Assembly: GCA_002493835.1 (NCBI GenBank)
Contig: DLAA01000025.1
Coordinates: forward strand, 46,849-61,938
Reading direction: 5' to 3'
From: Lachnospiraceae bacterium UBA7060
GTDB taxonomy: Bacteria > Bacillota > Clostridia > Lachnospirales > Lachnospiraceae
Length of the DNA stretch: 15,090 nucleotides
This document shows positions 7,242-13,814 of the stretch, piece by piece (the stretch's first letter is position 1; every line of letters begins with the position of its first letter). Made by a program: the position numbers and the translations under genes. Under the pieces are notes generated by a model. The model was not told where the DNA came from. It saw nothing but the letters and a program-made list of their open reading frames with translations, and ran no database searches.

Positions 7242-7246
7242 TTCTT

Positions 7247-7639
7247 ATGGAGGCGGTTTACTTTTATTATCCTTGGAAATGGCTGTTAAAGTCGGGGACG
7301 AACGGGGTTGCGGTGTCTGAATATGGAAGAAAATTAATGTATGAAATGATGATGGCGTATGACGGGGATAAAAGACGGTATTCCCAAATAGCAGGCAATG
7401 GGTTTAAAATTCTTGCAGATGCAGTAGAAAAGGATCTGCCATATGAAATCAAATGTCCGGCACTGTTAATCTGTGGTGAAAAAGACCATGCTGGTTCATG
7501 CATCAGATATAATAAAGCATGGCATCGAAATACGAATATTCCGCTGGAATGGATCAAAAATGCGGGACATAACGCAAATACAGATCAGCCGGAAGCGGTA
7601 AATAGATTGATTGATCATTTAGCCAGGAAAGTACAATAG
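7247..7639 (+). pseudogene. 3' relic of an alpha/beta hydrolase gene
   Basis: The frame encodes the last 130 or so residues of an alpha/beta hydrolase: CPALLICGEKDHAG (the catalytic Asp on strand 7) and WIKNAGHNANTDQP (the catalytic His). The whole N-terminal half is absent, including the oxyanion HG motif and the GxSxG nucleophile. Upstream is the intact kinase-like gene in another frame, so this is not a simple frameshift. The homologous part starts within about 10 nt of the kinase stop (7241). ATG 7247 has only a GGAGG downstream of it, no useful Shine-Dalgarno. It cannot be an active hydrolase as it stands. I infer that gain of the kinase-like gene, or a deletion, removed the 5' half. Confidence 0.75.
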
Positions 7640-7674
7640 TGAGTAAAAACAGAAATTTGGCGGGGATATGGACA

Positions 7675-8037
7675 ATGAAGTTAAAGAACATTTTGATTGT
7701 AGTAAAAGATATTGAAAAATCGAAACAATTTTACCACGACTTGTTTGGGCTTGATATGGTGCTTGACAATGACGGAAACATGATATTGACGGAAGGGCTT
7801 GTACTTCAGGATGAAAAAATCTGGAGGAATTTTTTGGGAAAAGACATCATGCCGAAAAGCAATTCATGTGAATTGTATTTTGAGGAACAGGATATAGAAG
7901 CGTTTATTGAAAAATTGGAAAAATTATATCCCGGAGTGCAGTATGTCAATCGCCTTATGACGCATAGCTGGGGACAAAGAGTAATTCGTTTTTACGATTT
8001 AGACGGCAATTTGATTGAGGTGGGAACACCTATGTAA
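7675..8037 (+). CDS. VOC (glyoxalase/bleomycin-resistance) family protein
   Basis: 120 residues from ATG 7675; an upstream GTG (7639) would add 12 residues that do not fit the family, and CGGGGA (7661-7666) is 8 nt before the ATG. The sequence shows two beta-alpha-beta-beta-beta modules of the vicinal-oxygen-chelate fold: LKNILIVVKDIEKSKQFYHD with LFGLDMVL at the N-terminus, and the closing strand VIRFYDLDGNLIEVGTP at the C-terminus with the conserved glutamate ligand. Such single-fold proteins act as dimers in isomerisation, thiol addition or drug sequestration; the substrate cannot be told. It begins 35 nt after the hydrolase relic. Confidence 0.88.
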   Translation: MKLKNILIVVKDIEKSKQFYHDLFGLDMVLDNDGNMILTEGLVLQDEKIWRNFLGKDIMPKSNSCELYFEEQDIEAFIEKLEKLYPGVQYVNRLMTHSWGQRVIRFYDLDGNLIEVGTPM

Positions 8038-8070
8038 TATGGAAATTTTAGTATGCAGGGGGAATTTATC

Positions 8071-8313
8071 ATGGGATATTTGATTTGTGAGACAACAAAG
8101 GAAGAACGCGAAAAAATTGTCAGGGATTCTCTTGGCAGCATCAGTGCAAACTGTGACGGCTGTATGGCTGGGCTTGCCGATATGTACCAGGATTATATTG
8201 ACGGCAAAAAGGAGCTGCGTCAGATTAATATGGAGTTTCATGCCAGATATATCAGGGACGATGATATGCCGGGCAGAAGTTCTAGTGCCTGCTCTGCACA
8301 AATCAAAGTATAG
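8071..8313 (+). CDS. Small conserved clostridial protein (PurH-annotated family)
   Basis: 80 residues from ATG 8071 with AGGGGGAA (8057-8064) ahead; an in-frame ATG at 8053 lies before that site and is less likely. It begins MGYLICETTKEEREKIVRDSLG and has CDGCMAG followed by MYQDYIDGKKELRQINMEF. I recognise this as a small protein common in Lachnospiraceae and often labelled purine biosynthesis protein PurH, although it is far too short for PurH and lacks its domains. The CxxC (CDGC) could bind metal or be redox active. The C-terminal tail (RSSSACSAQIKV) looks less conserved. The GNAT gene starts 16 nt later. Function unknown. Confidence 0.75.
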   Translation: MGYLICETTKEEREKIVRDSLGSISANCDGCMAGLADMYQDYIDGKKELRQINMEFHARYIRDDDMPGRSSSACSAQIKV

Positions 8314-8329
8314 TTGGGAGGAAAAGAGA

Positions 8330-8965
8330 TTGTTGAACATTAGGAAGGAAGAACCAGGTGACTATGAAATTGTAGAGAAGATCACACGAGACGCTTTTTA
8401 TAATTTGTATATACCCGGCTGCACGGAGCATTATCTTGTTCGTAAGATGCGAAGCCACGAAGATTTTATAAAAGAGTTGGATTTTGTCTTAGAACTTGAC
8501 AATAAAGTGATTGGATATATCATGTATACGAAAGCAACGTTGACCGATGAGAGCGGGAACGTAAAAGATATCGTAACCTTTGGGCCTCTCTGCATAGACC
8601 CTTCATACCAACGCAGAGGTTATGGGAAGCGGCTGATTCGGCATTCTTTAGAAAAGGCGGCTTCCATGGGATATGATGTCGCCGTTATTTTTGGAATGCC
8701 TGCCAACTATGTATCCAGCGGATTTATAAGCTGCAAAAAGTATAATATATGTGTGGAGGGAGACAAGTTTCCATCAGCCATGCTGGTAAGGGAACTAAAG
8801 CCGGGTGTACTGGATGGTCGGAAATGGTATTATAAGGACAGCCCGGTGATGACTGTGCAGCCGGAAGACGCGGAGGCTTATGATGATACTTTGATTCCAA
8901 AAGAGCGCAAACACACATCTTCGCAGGAAGAGTTTTACATTATGAGTCATTCTTTTGTGGAGTGA
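8330..8965 (+). CDS. GNAT N-acetyltransferase
   Basis: 211 residues. The start is TTG 8330 (or the adjacent TTG 8333), 8 nt after GGGAGG (8316-8321). The frame stays open upstream to 8087, but that part lies out of frame over the preceding small gene and has no family similarity. It starts with LNIRKEEPGDYEIVEKITRDAF, typical of GNATs. Motif A is FGPLCIDPSYQRRGYGKRLI at about 82-101 (Q/RxxGxG, acetyl-CoA pyrophosphate), followed by MGYDVAVIFGMPANYVSSGF (strand 5 and motif B). The C-terminal 60 residues (LKPGVLDGRKWYY, SPVMTVQPEDAEAYD) match the extended YhbS-like subgroup. Substrate unknown. Confidence 0.9.
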   Translation: MLNIRKEEPGDYEIVEKITRDAFYNLYIPGCTEHYLVRKMRSHEDFIKELDFVLELDNKVIGYIMYTKATLTDESGNVKDIVTFGPLCIDPSYQRRGYGKRLIRHSLEKAASMGYDVAVIFGMPANYVSSGFISCKKYNICVEGDKFPSAMLVRELKPGVLDGRKWYYKDSPVMTVQPEDAEAYDDTLIPKERKHTSSQEEFYIMSHSFVE

Positions 8966-9011
8966 TGCTGTTTTCAGCTGAAGGATTTTTACAAGCGGAA
9001 AGGCATGGTGA

Positions 9012-9539
9012 ATGATGGAATGTACAGACGGGCAAATGCTTCAAAAAGTGTTGGTGATCGGAAGCCCGGGTGCCGGCAAAAGCACATTTGCAAGAAAGCT
9101 CAGAGATATCACCGGACTGCCATTATATTACCTGGATATGTTATGGCACAAACCGGACCAGACAACGATTGCAAGACAGGAATTTGATGCAAAACTGCAG
9201 GAGATGATGGAAGGGCAGCGGTGGATTATTGATGGAAATTACAGCCGAACCCTTGAAATGCGCCTGCAGTACTGCGATACCGTTTTTCTTCTGGAGTTTC
9301 CGTTGGACATCTGTCTTTCGGGGGCTAAATCCCGGATCGGAAAAGAACGGGAAGATCTGCCGTGGCTCGAAACAGAATTTGACGAGGAATTTAGACAGTT
9401 TATCATAGATTTTCCCAAAGTAGATTTACCGGTGATCTATGGATTGGTTGAAAAATACCGAGAGGATAGAAAGGTATTTGTATTTAAAGACAGGGAGGAG
9501 TCGGAGGCGTATTTGAGACAGCTTTCCGGTTTGCGATAA
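9012..9539 (+). CDS. P-loop NTPase/kinase, FlaR-like (topology modulation protein family)
   Basis: 175 residues from ATG 9012 (next codon is also ATG); GGAAAGG (8997-9003) precedes it. The Walker A motif GSPGAGKST is at 17-25, preceded by the strand VLVIG. LPLYYLDMLWHKPD near 36-50 and RWIIDGNYSRTLEMRL near 70-85 are hallmarks of small adenylate-kinase-like proteins annotated as FlaR or DNA topology modulation protein. In this group the second motif (DGNY) lies in the substrate site. The name is historical; nucleotide or small-molecule kinase activity is more plausible than any effect on topology. Cytosolic. It stands before a NUDIX hydrolase and a dCMP deaminase. Confidence 0.85.
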   Translation: MMECTDGQMLQKVLVIGSPGAGKSTFARKLRDITGLPLYYLDMLWHKPDQTTIARQEFDAKLQEMMEGQRWIIDGNYSRTLEMRLQYCDTVFLLEFPLDICLSGAKSRIGKEREDLPWLETEFDEEFRQFIIDFPKVDLPVIYGLVEKYREDRKVFVFKDREESEAYLRQLSGLR

Positions 9540-9563
9540 AATTGTTTTGGCGGAGGTGAATAG

Positions 9564-10178
9564 ATGAGTGAGCAGATGATTGAATGGGCAAAAGAACTCC
9601 AAAGCCTTGCTCAGGCGGGATTGTTCTATGGCAGGGATATTTATGACAAAGAAAGATATGAGCGAATCCGGGAGATTGCGGCGGAAATGATGGCGGCGCG
9701 CACGGATCTTCCGCTGGAAAAGGTGACAGATCTGTTTTGTGGTGATGTGGGCTATCAGACGCCAAAGGTTGACACGCGCGCCGCGGTTTTTTTAGAGGGG
9801 AAAATTCTTCTTGTCCACGAGAACAATGACACTTGGTCTATGCCTGGCGGATGGTGTGAATATGATATGTCTCCTGCGGAGAACGCAATCAAAGAGACGA
9901 AGGAAGAAGCGGGGCTGGATGTGGTCATAGAGAGGGTTATTTCTATACAGGATCGGGATAAGCATAACCAGCCGCCTTACGCCTACGGTGTAGTAAAAAT
10001 TTTTTATCAGTGTAAAGCAACAGGCGGCTCATTTATCCCTAATATAGAGACTTCCGAATGTCAATATTTTGCCTTGGATGAATTACCTCCTCTGGCAGAA
10101 GAAAAGTGTACAAAGGAGCAGATCAGAATGTGCTTTGAAGCCTGCGAAGACGACAATTGGAAGGTGCAGTTTGATTGA
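9564..10178 (+). CDS. NUDIX hydrolase with N-terminal NUDIX_N domain
   Basis: 204 residues, ATG 9564 with GGAGGTGA (9552-9559). The first 60 residues (EWAKELQSLAQAGLFYGRDI, YDKERYERIREIAAEM) are the helical domain that precedes NUDIX in the PF12535-type subfamily. The NUDIX core starts at VDTRAAVF. Its box is GGWCEYDMSPAENAIKET followed by KEEAGLDV: the key EE pair is kept, while the first glutamate and the arginine of the classical GX5EX7REUXEEXGU pattern are Met and Lys. Comparable changes are, from memory, normal in this subfamily. It cleaves nucleoside diphosphates linked to another group; candidates are ADP-ribose, nucleotide sugars or CDP-choline. Its own strong ribosome binding site makes independent translation likely. 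Confidence 0.9.
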   Translation: MSEQMIEWAKELQSLAQAGLFYGRDIYDKERYERIREIAAEMMAARTDLPLEKVTDLFCGDVGYQTPKVDTRAAVFLEGKILLVHENNDTWSMPGGWCEYDMSPAENAIKETKEEAGLDVVIERVISIQDRDKHNQPPYAYGVVKIFYQCKATGGSFIPNIETSECQYFALDELPPLAEEKCTKEQIRMCFEACEDDNWKVQFD

Positions 10179-10225
10179 TGCGGCTATATAAAACGGTTTA
10201 CATAATATTAATTTAGGAGAGTGTG

Positions 10226-10714
10226 ATGGAGAGAAGAGACAAAGTAAATTATTATCTGGATCTGGCTAAAATGGTGTCACAGCGATCTACCTGTCTACGA
10301 AGACATTACGGTGCGGTGATTGTGAAAAACGATGAGGTGATATCCACAGGGTATGTGGGAGCGCCCCGTGGCAGAAAAAATTGTACGGATGTGGGGGAGT
10401 GTATCCGTGCGAAGCTGGCAATTCCCCGGGGGGAACGCTACGAGCTCTGCCGCAGTGTACATGCGGAGACAAACGCTATTATCAGCGCTTCCAGGGACAA
10501 GATGATTGGCAGTGCCATGTATTTGACGGGTGTGGAGGCAGACACAGGGGAGTATGTAAAAAATTCCTGCAGCTGTTCCATGTGCAAACGACAGATTATC
10601 AATGCGGGGATCGAGACGGTGTACGTCCGCGATACGGAGGACGAGTATCGGGCGATTCCGGTGCAGCAGTGGATCGACGAGGATGAGTCTTTGGAAGGAA
10701 CATTCGGTTATTGA
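10226..10714 (+). CDS. dCMP deaminase family protein
   Basis: 162 residues from ATG 10226, with AGGAGA (10215-10220); a GTG three bases earlier is less likely. The cytidine/deoxycytidylate deaminase zinc site is complete: H79-A-E81 (VHAETNAI) and C117-S-M-C120 (CSMCKRQI), with an extra cysteine at 115. YGAVIVKNDEVISTGYVGAP near 28-47 is the classic dCMP-deaminase segment, and CTDVGECIRAKLAIPRG is the family insertion. The proline of the usual PCxxC is serine here. The enzyme converts dCMP to dUMP for thymidylate synthesis. The C-terminus (SLEGTFGY) is complete. The neighbouring P-loop kinase and NUDIX genes give a loose nucleotide-handling theme. Confidence 0.92.
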   Translation: MERRDKVNYYLDLAKMVSQRSTCLRRHYGAVIVKNDEVISTGYVGAPRGRKNCTDVGECIRAKLAIPRGERYELCRSVHAETNAIISASRDKMIGSAMYLTGVEADTGEYVKNSCSCSMCKRQIINAGIETVYVRDTEDEYRAIPVQQWIDEDESLEGTFGY

Positions 10715-10729
10715 TGATGAGTTTATCGG

Positions 10730-10870
10730 ATGCCGCCCGTGCGTGAATACATCCAGTTTAAAAGTGAGGACGAAGGATGTTTTGGAGGGATTTCTGCCTT
10801 ATGTGGGACATGCGCATACGGCGGTAGAATTGAAAGGAGAAGAATAGGAAGAAGAGAGGAACAGACATGA
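10730..10870 (+). CDS. Possible 46-residue cysteine-containing small ORF
   Basis: From ATG 10730 a frame of 46 codons ends at TGA 10868-10870, which overlaps the next gene's ATG as ATGA, the classic sign of translational coupling. The middle reads EYIQFKSEDEGCFGG, then SALCGTCAYGG, with a CxxC; the end is arginine-rich. No strong Shine-Dalgarno precedes the ATG, and its last third covers the ribosome binding site of the next gene. I do not recognise the protein. A second frame ending at 10847 (TAG) is also open here, so the 150-nt gap may instead be decayed coding sequence. Confidence 0.35.
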   Translation: MPPVREYIQFKSEDEGCFGGISALCGTCAYGGRIERRRIGRREEQT

Positions 10871-11310
10871 TTCGAAAAATGACAATAGAAGATTATGACG
10901 GGGTGAAGGCGCTCTGGATGTCGATCAAGGGATTCGCTATCAGGAGTCTGGATGATTCCCGGGAGGGCGTGGTTCGCTTTTTGCAGAGAAATCCAAAGAC
11001 CAGCGTGGTGGCAGTGGAGGACGGTAAAATAGTGGGCGCGATTCTGTGTGGGCATGACGGCAGAAGGGGATGTCTGTATCATGTGTGTGTGGCAGAAGAT
11101 TATCGCATGCGCGGCATTGGGAAAGCCATGGTTGTTTTCTGCATGGAGGCTTTGAAAGCGGAACATATCAATAAGGTGTCGCTGATTGCTTTTACAGCTA
11201 ACGATATCGGGAACGCGTTCTGGAAGCGGATCGGCTGGACAAAACGGGAGGATTTGAATTACTATGATTTTACACTGAATGAGGCCAATATTACGGCGTT
11301 TAACCGGTAG
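10867..11310 (+). CDS. GNAT N-acetyltransferase, small type
   Basis: 147 residues, ATG 10867 with AGAGAGGA (10853-10860). The whole protein is one GNAT domain: IRKMTIEDYDGVKALW at the start (alpha1), VAVEDGKIVGAILCGHDGRR (beta2-beta4), LYHVCVAEDYRMRGIGKAMV at about 76-95 (motif A with RMRGIG for acetyl-CoA), and NDIGNAFWKRIGWTKREDLN near 118-137 (motif B). Resembles YpeA/PhnO-like small acetyltransferases; substrate unknown. The 27 nt to the response regulator gene hold no terminator, so read-through into the two-component genes is possible. Confidence 0.9.
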   Translation: MIRKMTIEDYDGVKALWMSIKGFAIRSLDDSREGVVRFLQRNPKTSVVAVEDGKIVGAILCGHDGRRGCLYHVCVAEDYRMRGIGKAMVVFCMEALKAEHINKVSLIAFTANDIGNAFWKRIGWTKREDLNYYDFTLNEANITAFNR

Positions 11311-11337
11311 AAAGTGAAAAATCGAGGAGGCGGACTG

Positions 11338-12042
11338 GTGTACAAAATACTTGTGGTGGAAGACGACGAGGTCATTGCGGGTCAGATCGGAAAATATCTG
11401 GAGAAATGGGGTTACGCAGTGGAGATTGTCAGAGATTTTGCGAATGTGATGGGGCAGTTCGCGGTGTATGAACCCCAGCTGGTGCTGTTAGATATCGGTC
11501 TGCCTTTTTACAATGGGTATTATTGGTGCGGGGAAATCCGCAAGGTGTCGCAAGTACCGATTATCTTTGTATCCTCGGCATCGGATAATATGAATGTGGT
11601 AATGGCAGTCAATATGGGCGGTGATGACTTTGTGGTAAAGCCCTTCGATCTGGAAATTTTGCAGGCAAAGATACAGGCGCTATTGAGACGGACTTACGCC
11701 TTTACAGCTTCTGCAGCGGTGCTGGAATACGGCGGCGCACTGCTAAATGTGACGGATATGTCGCTTTCTTGCCCGCGGAAGCCGGGAGAGCTTTCAGCGG
11801 GCGATGACAGCCGAATCGAACTGACAAAAAATGAGTTTCGCATTCTGCAGACGCTTTTTGAAGCGTCGGGCGGTGTGGTAAGCCGGGATACGTTGATGAA
11901 GCGGTTGTGGGACGATGAGTGTTTTGTGGATGATAATACGTTGACGGTGAATGTGAACCGTCTGCGAAAGAGACTTACGGAAATGGGACTTTCGCAGTTG
12001 ATTCAGACTAAAAAAGGTGTGGGGTATTTTCTGGGAGGATGA
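11338..12042 (+). CDS. OmpR-family response regulator of a Bce-type cluster
   Basis: 234 residues from GTG 11338; GAGGAGG (11324-11330) is 7 nt upstream, and an earlier GTG at 11314 would place this site inside the gene. The receiver domain (about 1-115) has the acidic pair in VVEDDE (9-10), phospho-acceptor D52 in VLLDIGLP, the switch serine in FVSSAS (79-80) and K101 in VVKPF. The C-terminal winged helix (about 140-232) shows LTKNEFRILQTLF, VSRDTLMKRLWDD, and the recognition region DDNTLTVNVNRLRKRL. The kinase and transporter behind it and the YYWCGEIR/VPIIFVSS signature place it with BceR-like regulators, which switch on ABC transporters against bacitracin-like or lantibiotic peptides. The peptide sensed is unknown. 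Confidence 0.92.
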   Translation: MYKILVVEDDEVIAGQIGKYLEKWGYAVEIVRDFANVMGQFAVYEPQLVLLDIGLPFYNGYYWCGEIRKVSQVPIIFVSSASDNMNVVMAVNMGGDDFVVKPFDLEILQAKIQALLRRTYAFTASAAVLEYGGALLNVTDMSLSCPRKPGELSAGDDSRIELTKNEFRILQTLFEASGGVVSRDTLMKRLWDDECFVDDNTLTVNVNRLRKRLTEMGLSQLIQTKKGVGYFLGG

Positions 12043-13097
12043 GAGTGGATAAAAGGATTTGTGTACCGGCGGCATATCTGCGGGAGCGGATTGTCCCGGT
12101 TTCTTTCTGCGTCATGGAGGCGCTTGTTTTTATGATGATCGCCGCGCTGTATGATTATGAGGGTGTGTTGTCGAACATGACTTACGCGCTGGGACTTGTC
12201 ATTTTTTTTGGCTGCTGCTGTCTGCTGTGGGACTATGGGAAATATCGGGGAAAGTACAGGATTTTGACAAAGCTTCTCTCAGCGGAGGAGCGGGGCGGCG
12301 ACCTGCCGCAGACGGTGTCCGGCATGGAGCAGGCGTACCAGCGGATTATCGCGGTGCAGGAGACGGAGAAGAAGGCGCTGATCACACAGCTGGATGAGAA
12401 GCAGCGGAGCATGGCGGATTACTATACCATGTGGACTCATCAGATCAAAATACCTCTTGCCGCCATGGACTTGCTTTTGCAAAATGACTGGGAGGACGAA
12501 AAATGGGATAGACAGACCGTAAAAAGGCTCAGAGAAGAAGTTTTTAAGACCGGACAGTACGTGGACATGGCGCTTCACTATGCCAGAATGGAGAGCATTT
12601 CCTCCGACTTTTCCTTTGCGGAGCTGGATGCGGGGGATTTGGTGAAGAAGGCTTTGAAAAAGTATTGGATTCTTTTCAGCGGAGCGGGACTTGCACTGCA
12701 TCTGGAAGAATGCCACAGCAAAGTGGTTACAGATGGCAAGTGGCTTTCCTTTGTCATAGAGCAAGTTCTCTCCAATGCGCTAAAATACACAAAGGAAGGT
12801 GCAGTCTCCATTTACGGGGCAGATGCGTCTGGTCAGCCTGTCACCCAAAATGGCTATTATCTAATTATTGAGGATACGGGAATTGGGATTGACAAGAGCG
12901 ATCTGCCGCGGATTTTTGAGAGGGGATTTACCGGCTGCAACGGCCGCATGGGACAAAAGTCTACGGGAATCGGTCTGTATCTGTGCAGGCAGATTATGGA
13001 CAGGCTGGGACTTTCTATCCGCGCAGAGTCCGAGCGGGGAGTGGGGACGAAGGTGTTTCTCGGTATCAGGCAGGAGCCGATCCTTACAAAAATGTAA
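12039..13097 (+). CDS. Intramembrane-sensing histidine kinase, BceS-like
   Basis: 352 residues; ATG 12039 overlaps the regulator's TGA (ATGA), so translation is coupled. Two membrane helices (about 17-38 and 48-64) are joined by a loop of under ten residues (DYEGVLSN), too short to sense ligands directly. This is the hallmark of BceS-type kinases, which read signals through their transporter. A linker helix (about 75-125) leads to the H-box YYTMWTHQIKIPLAAM with H134. The N-box VLSNALKYTKEG, G1 box EDTGIGI, F-box PRIFERGFTG and G2 box STGIGLYLCRQIM form a complete HATPase domain. Nothing is missing, so the kinase should be functional. Its usual partner transporter is interrupted just downstream, so its input may be lost or locked. 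Confidence 0.92.
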   Translation: MRVDKRICVPAAYLRERIVPVSFCVMEALVFMMIAALYDYEGVLSNMTYALGLVIFFGCCCLLWDYGKYRGKYRILTKLLSAEERGGDLPQTVSGMEQAYQRIIAVQETEKKALITQLDEKQRSMADYYTMWTHQIKIPLAAMDLLLQNDWEDEKWDRQTVKRLREEVFKTGQYVDMALHYARMESISSDFSFAELDAGDLVKKALKKYWILFSGAGLALHLEECHSKVVTDGKWLSFVIEQVLSNALKYTKEGAVSIYGADASGQPVTQNGYYLIIEDTGIGIDKSDLPRIFERGFTGCNGRMGQKSTGIGLYLCRQIMDRLGLSIRAESERGVGTKVFLGIRQEPILTKM

Positions 13098-13104
13098 GTT
13101 ATAG

Positions 13105-13150
13105 AAAGGAAATGTAAGCCGGATATATGGCAGGACATTTCCTTTTTCTT
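13105..13150 (+). terminator. Intrinsic terminator between kinase and transporter genes
   Basis: AAAGGAAATGT (13105-13115) pairs perfectly with ACATTTCCTTT (13135-13145), with a 19-nt loop, followed by TTCTTTTA. It starts 8 nt after the kinase stop. It separates transcription of the regulatory genes from the transporter, the usual arrangement in Bce modules. Confidence 0.7.
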
Positions 13151-13162
13151 TTAAAATATTCG

Positions 13163-13205
13163 TTGTACTAGCAGGTAATATTTGTACAAATAGCATAATC
13201 TATGC
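13163..13205. promoter_or_regulatory. Palindromic operator-like region ahead of the transporter gene
   Basis: TATTTGTACAAATA (13179-13192) is a perfect 14-bp palindrome, directly followed by GCATA-ATC-TATGC (13193-13205). The core TTGTAC also occurs at 13163-13168, 19 bp before its copy at 13182, about two helical turns. It lies between the terminator and the transporter start, where the response regulator would be expected to bind. Core promoter hexamers are weak (TTGTAC / ACAAAT at 17 bp), fitting activator dependence. Assignment to the regulator is inference. Confidence 0.4.
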
Positions 13206-13266
13206 AGTGATTAAGATGAGTTTCGTAATTGTCAATAAATTTGATAAGAAGGAGAGGAGAACAGAT

Positions 13267-13793
13267 ATGTCATTGTTAGCCGTGAAGAATGTAAAAAAGA
13301 TTTATACCACTCGATTTGGTTCTGTCAAAGTACAGGCGTTAAACGATGTGAACTTTTCTGTGGAAGAAGGGGAGTATGTGGCGATCATGGGAGAGTCCGG
13401 CTCTGGCAAGACGACCCTCTTAAACATTCTGGCCTCTCTGGATACCGCCACCAGCGGTCAAGTATTGTTAAATGGGCAGGAGCTCTCCAAGGTCAGCCAG
13501 AAGGACTTATGTGCGTTTAGGCGGGATCATCTGGGGTTTGTCTTTCAGGACTTTAATCTGTTGGATTCCATGTCCCTGCGGGACAATATTTTCCTGCCCT
13601 TGGTGCTTGCCAGTGTGCCTTACCGGGAGATGGAGGAGCGCCTTGTGCCACTTGCAAAGAGGCTTTTCATTGGTGATCTTTTGGATAAATACCCTTATGA
13701 GGTGTCGGGAGGGCAAAAGCAGCGGGCGGCGGTGTGCCGGGCGCTGATTACAAGGCCGGATATTGTACTGGCGGACGAGCCTACGGGTAGTGT
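13267..13793 (+). pseudogene. Bce-type ABC transporter ATPase, 3' part cut off by mobile element
   Basis: Start ATG 13267 after AAGGAGAGG (13249-13257). About 175 residues of a normal ATPase remain: Walker A GESGSGKTT (42-50), Q-loop FVFQDFNLLDS, signature VSGGQKQR and Walker B DIVLADEP. The conserved run then breaks right after ADEPTGS: the expected leucine-aspartate D-loop, H-loop and last 70 or so residues are absent, and the frame runs as VILVQHYPK into antisense recombinase sequence until 14022. Family members are about 250 residues and precede a ten-helix FtsX-like permease gene. Both missing parts should lie beyond the other end of the element. The product cannot dimerise and hydrolyse ATP normally. 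Intact, it would with its permease both sense and remove antimicrobial peptides. Confidence 0.9.
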
Positions 13794-13814
13794 AATATTA
13801 GTACAACACTACCC
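13785..13814. other. Putative element-host junction (attL) with inverted repeat
   Basis: GGGTAGTGT (13785-13793) and ACACTACCC (13806-13814) form a 9-bp perfect inverted repeat around 12 nt. The left arm overlaps the ATPase codons for Gly-Ser after DEPT; the right arm contains the recombinase stop codon (TAG on the minus strand, 13809-13811). The host reading frame loses its conserved sequence at about 13789-13795. An imperfect palindrome at the join is what a large serine recombinase attachment site looks like. The exact 2-bp crossover cannot be fixed without the other end. Confidence 0.65.

Noticed and set aside
7178..7246. Upstream part of the hydrolase frame as an intact protein of 153 residues
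   Set aside because: The first 23 codons overlap the kinase-like gene out of frame and have no hydrolase similarity; the catalytic serine half is absent.
8087..8329. 80-residue N-terminal extension of the second GNAT protein
   Set aside because: It overlaps the small PurH-annotated-type gene in another frame, and the GNAT homology and its ribosome binding site both support a TTG start at 8330.
10602..10847. 81-codon frame over the end of the dCMP deaminase gene
   Set aside because: Most of it is out of frame inside the deaminase; only its tail lies in the gap, and no family was recognised.
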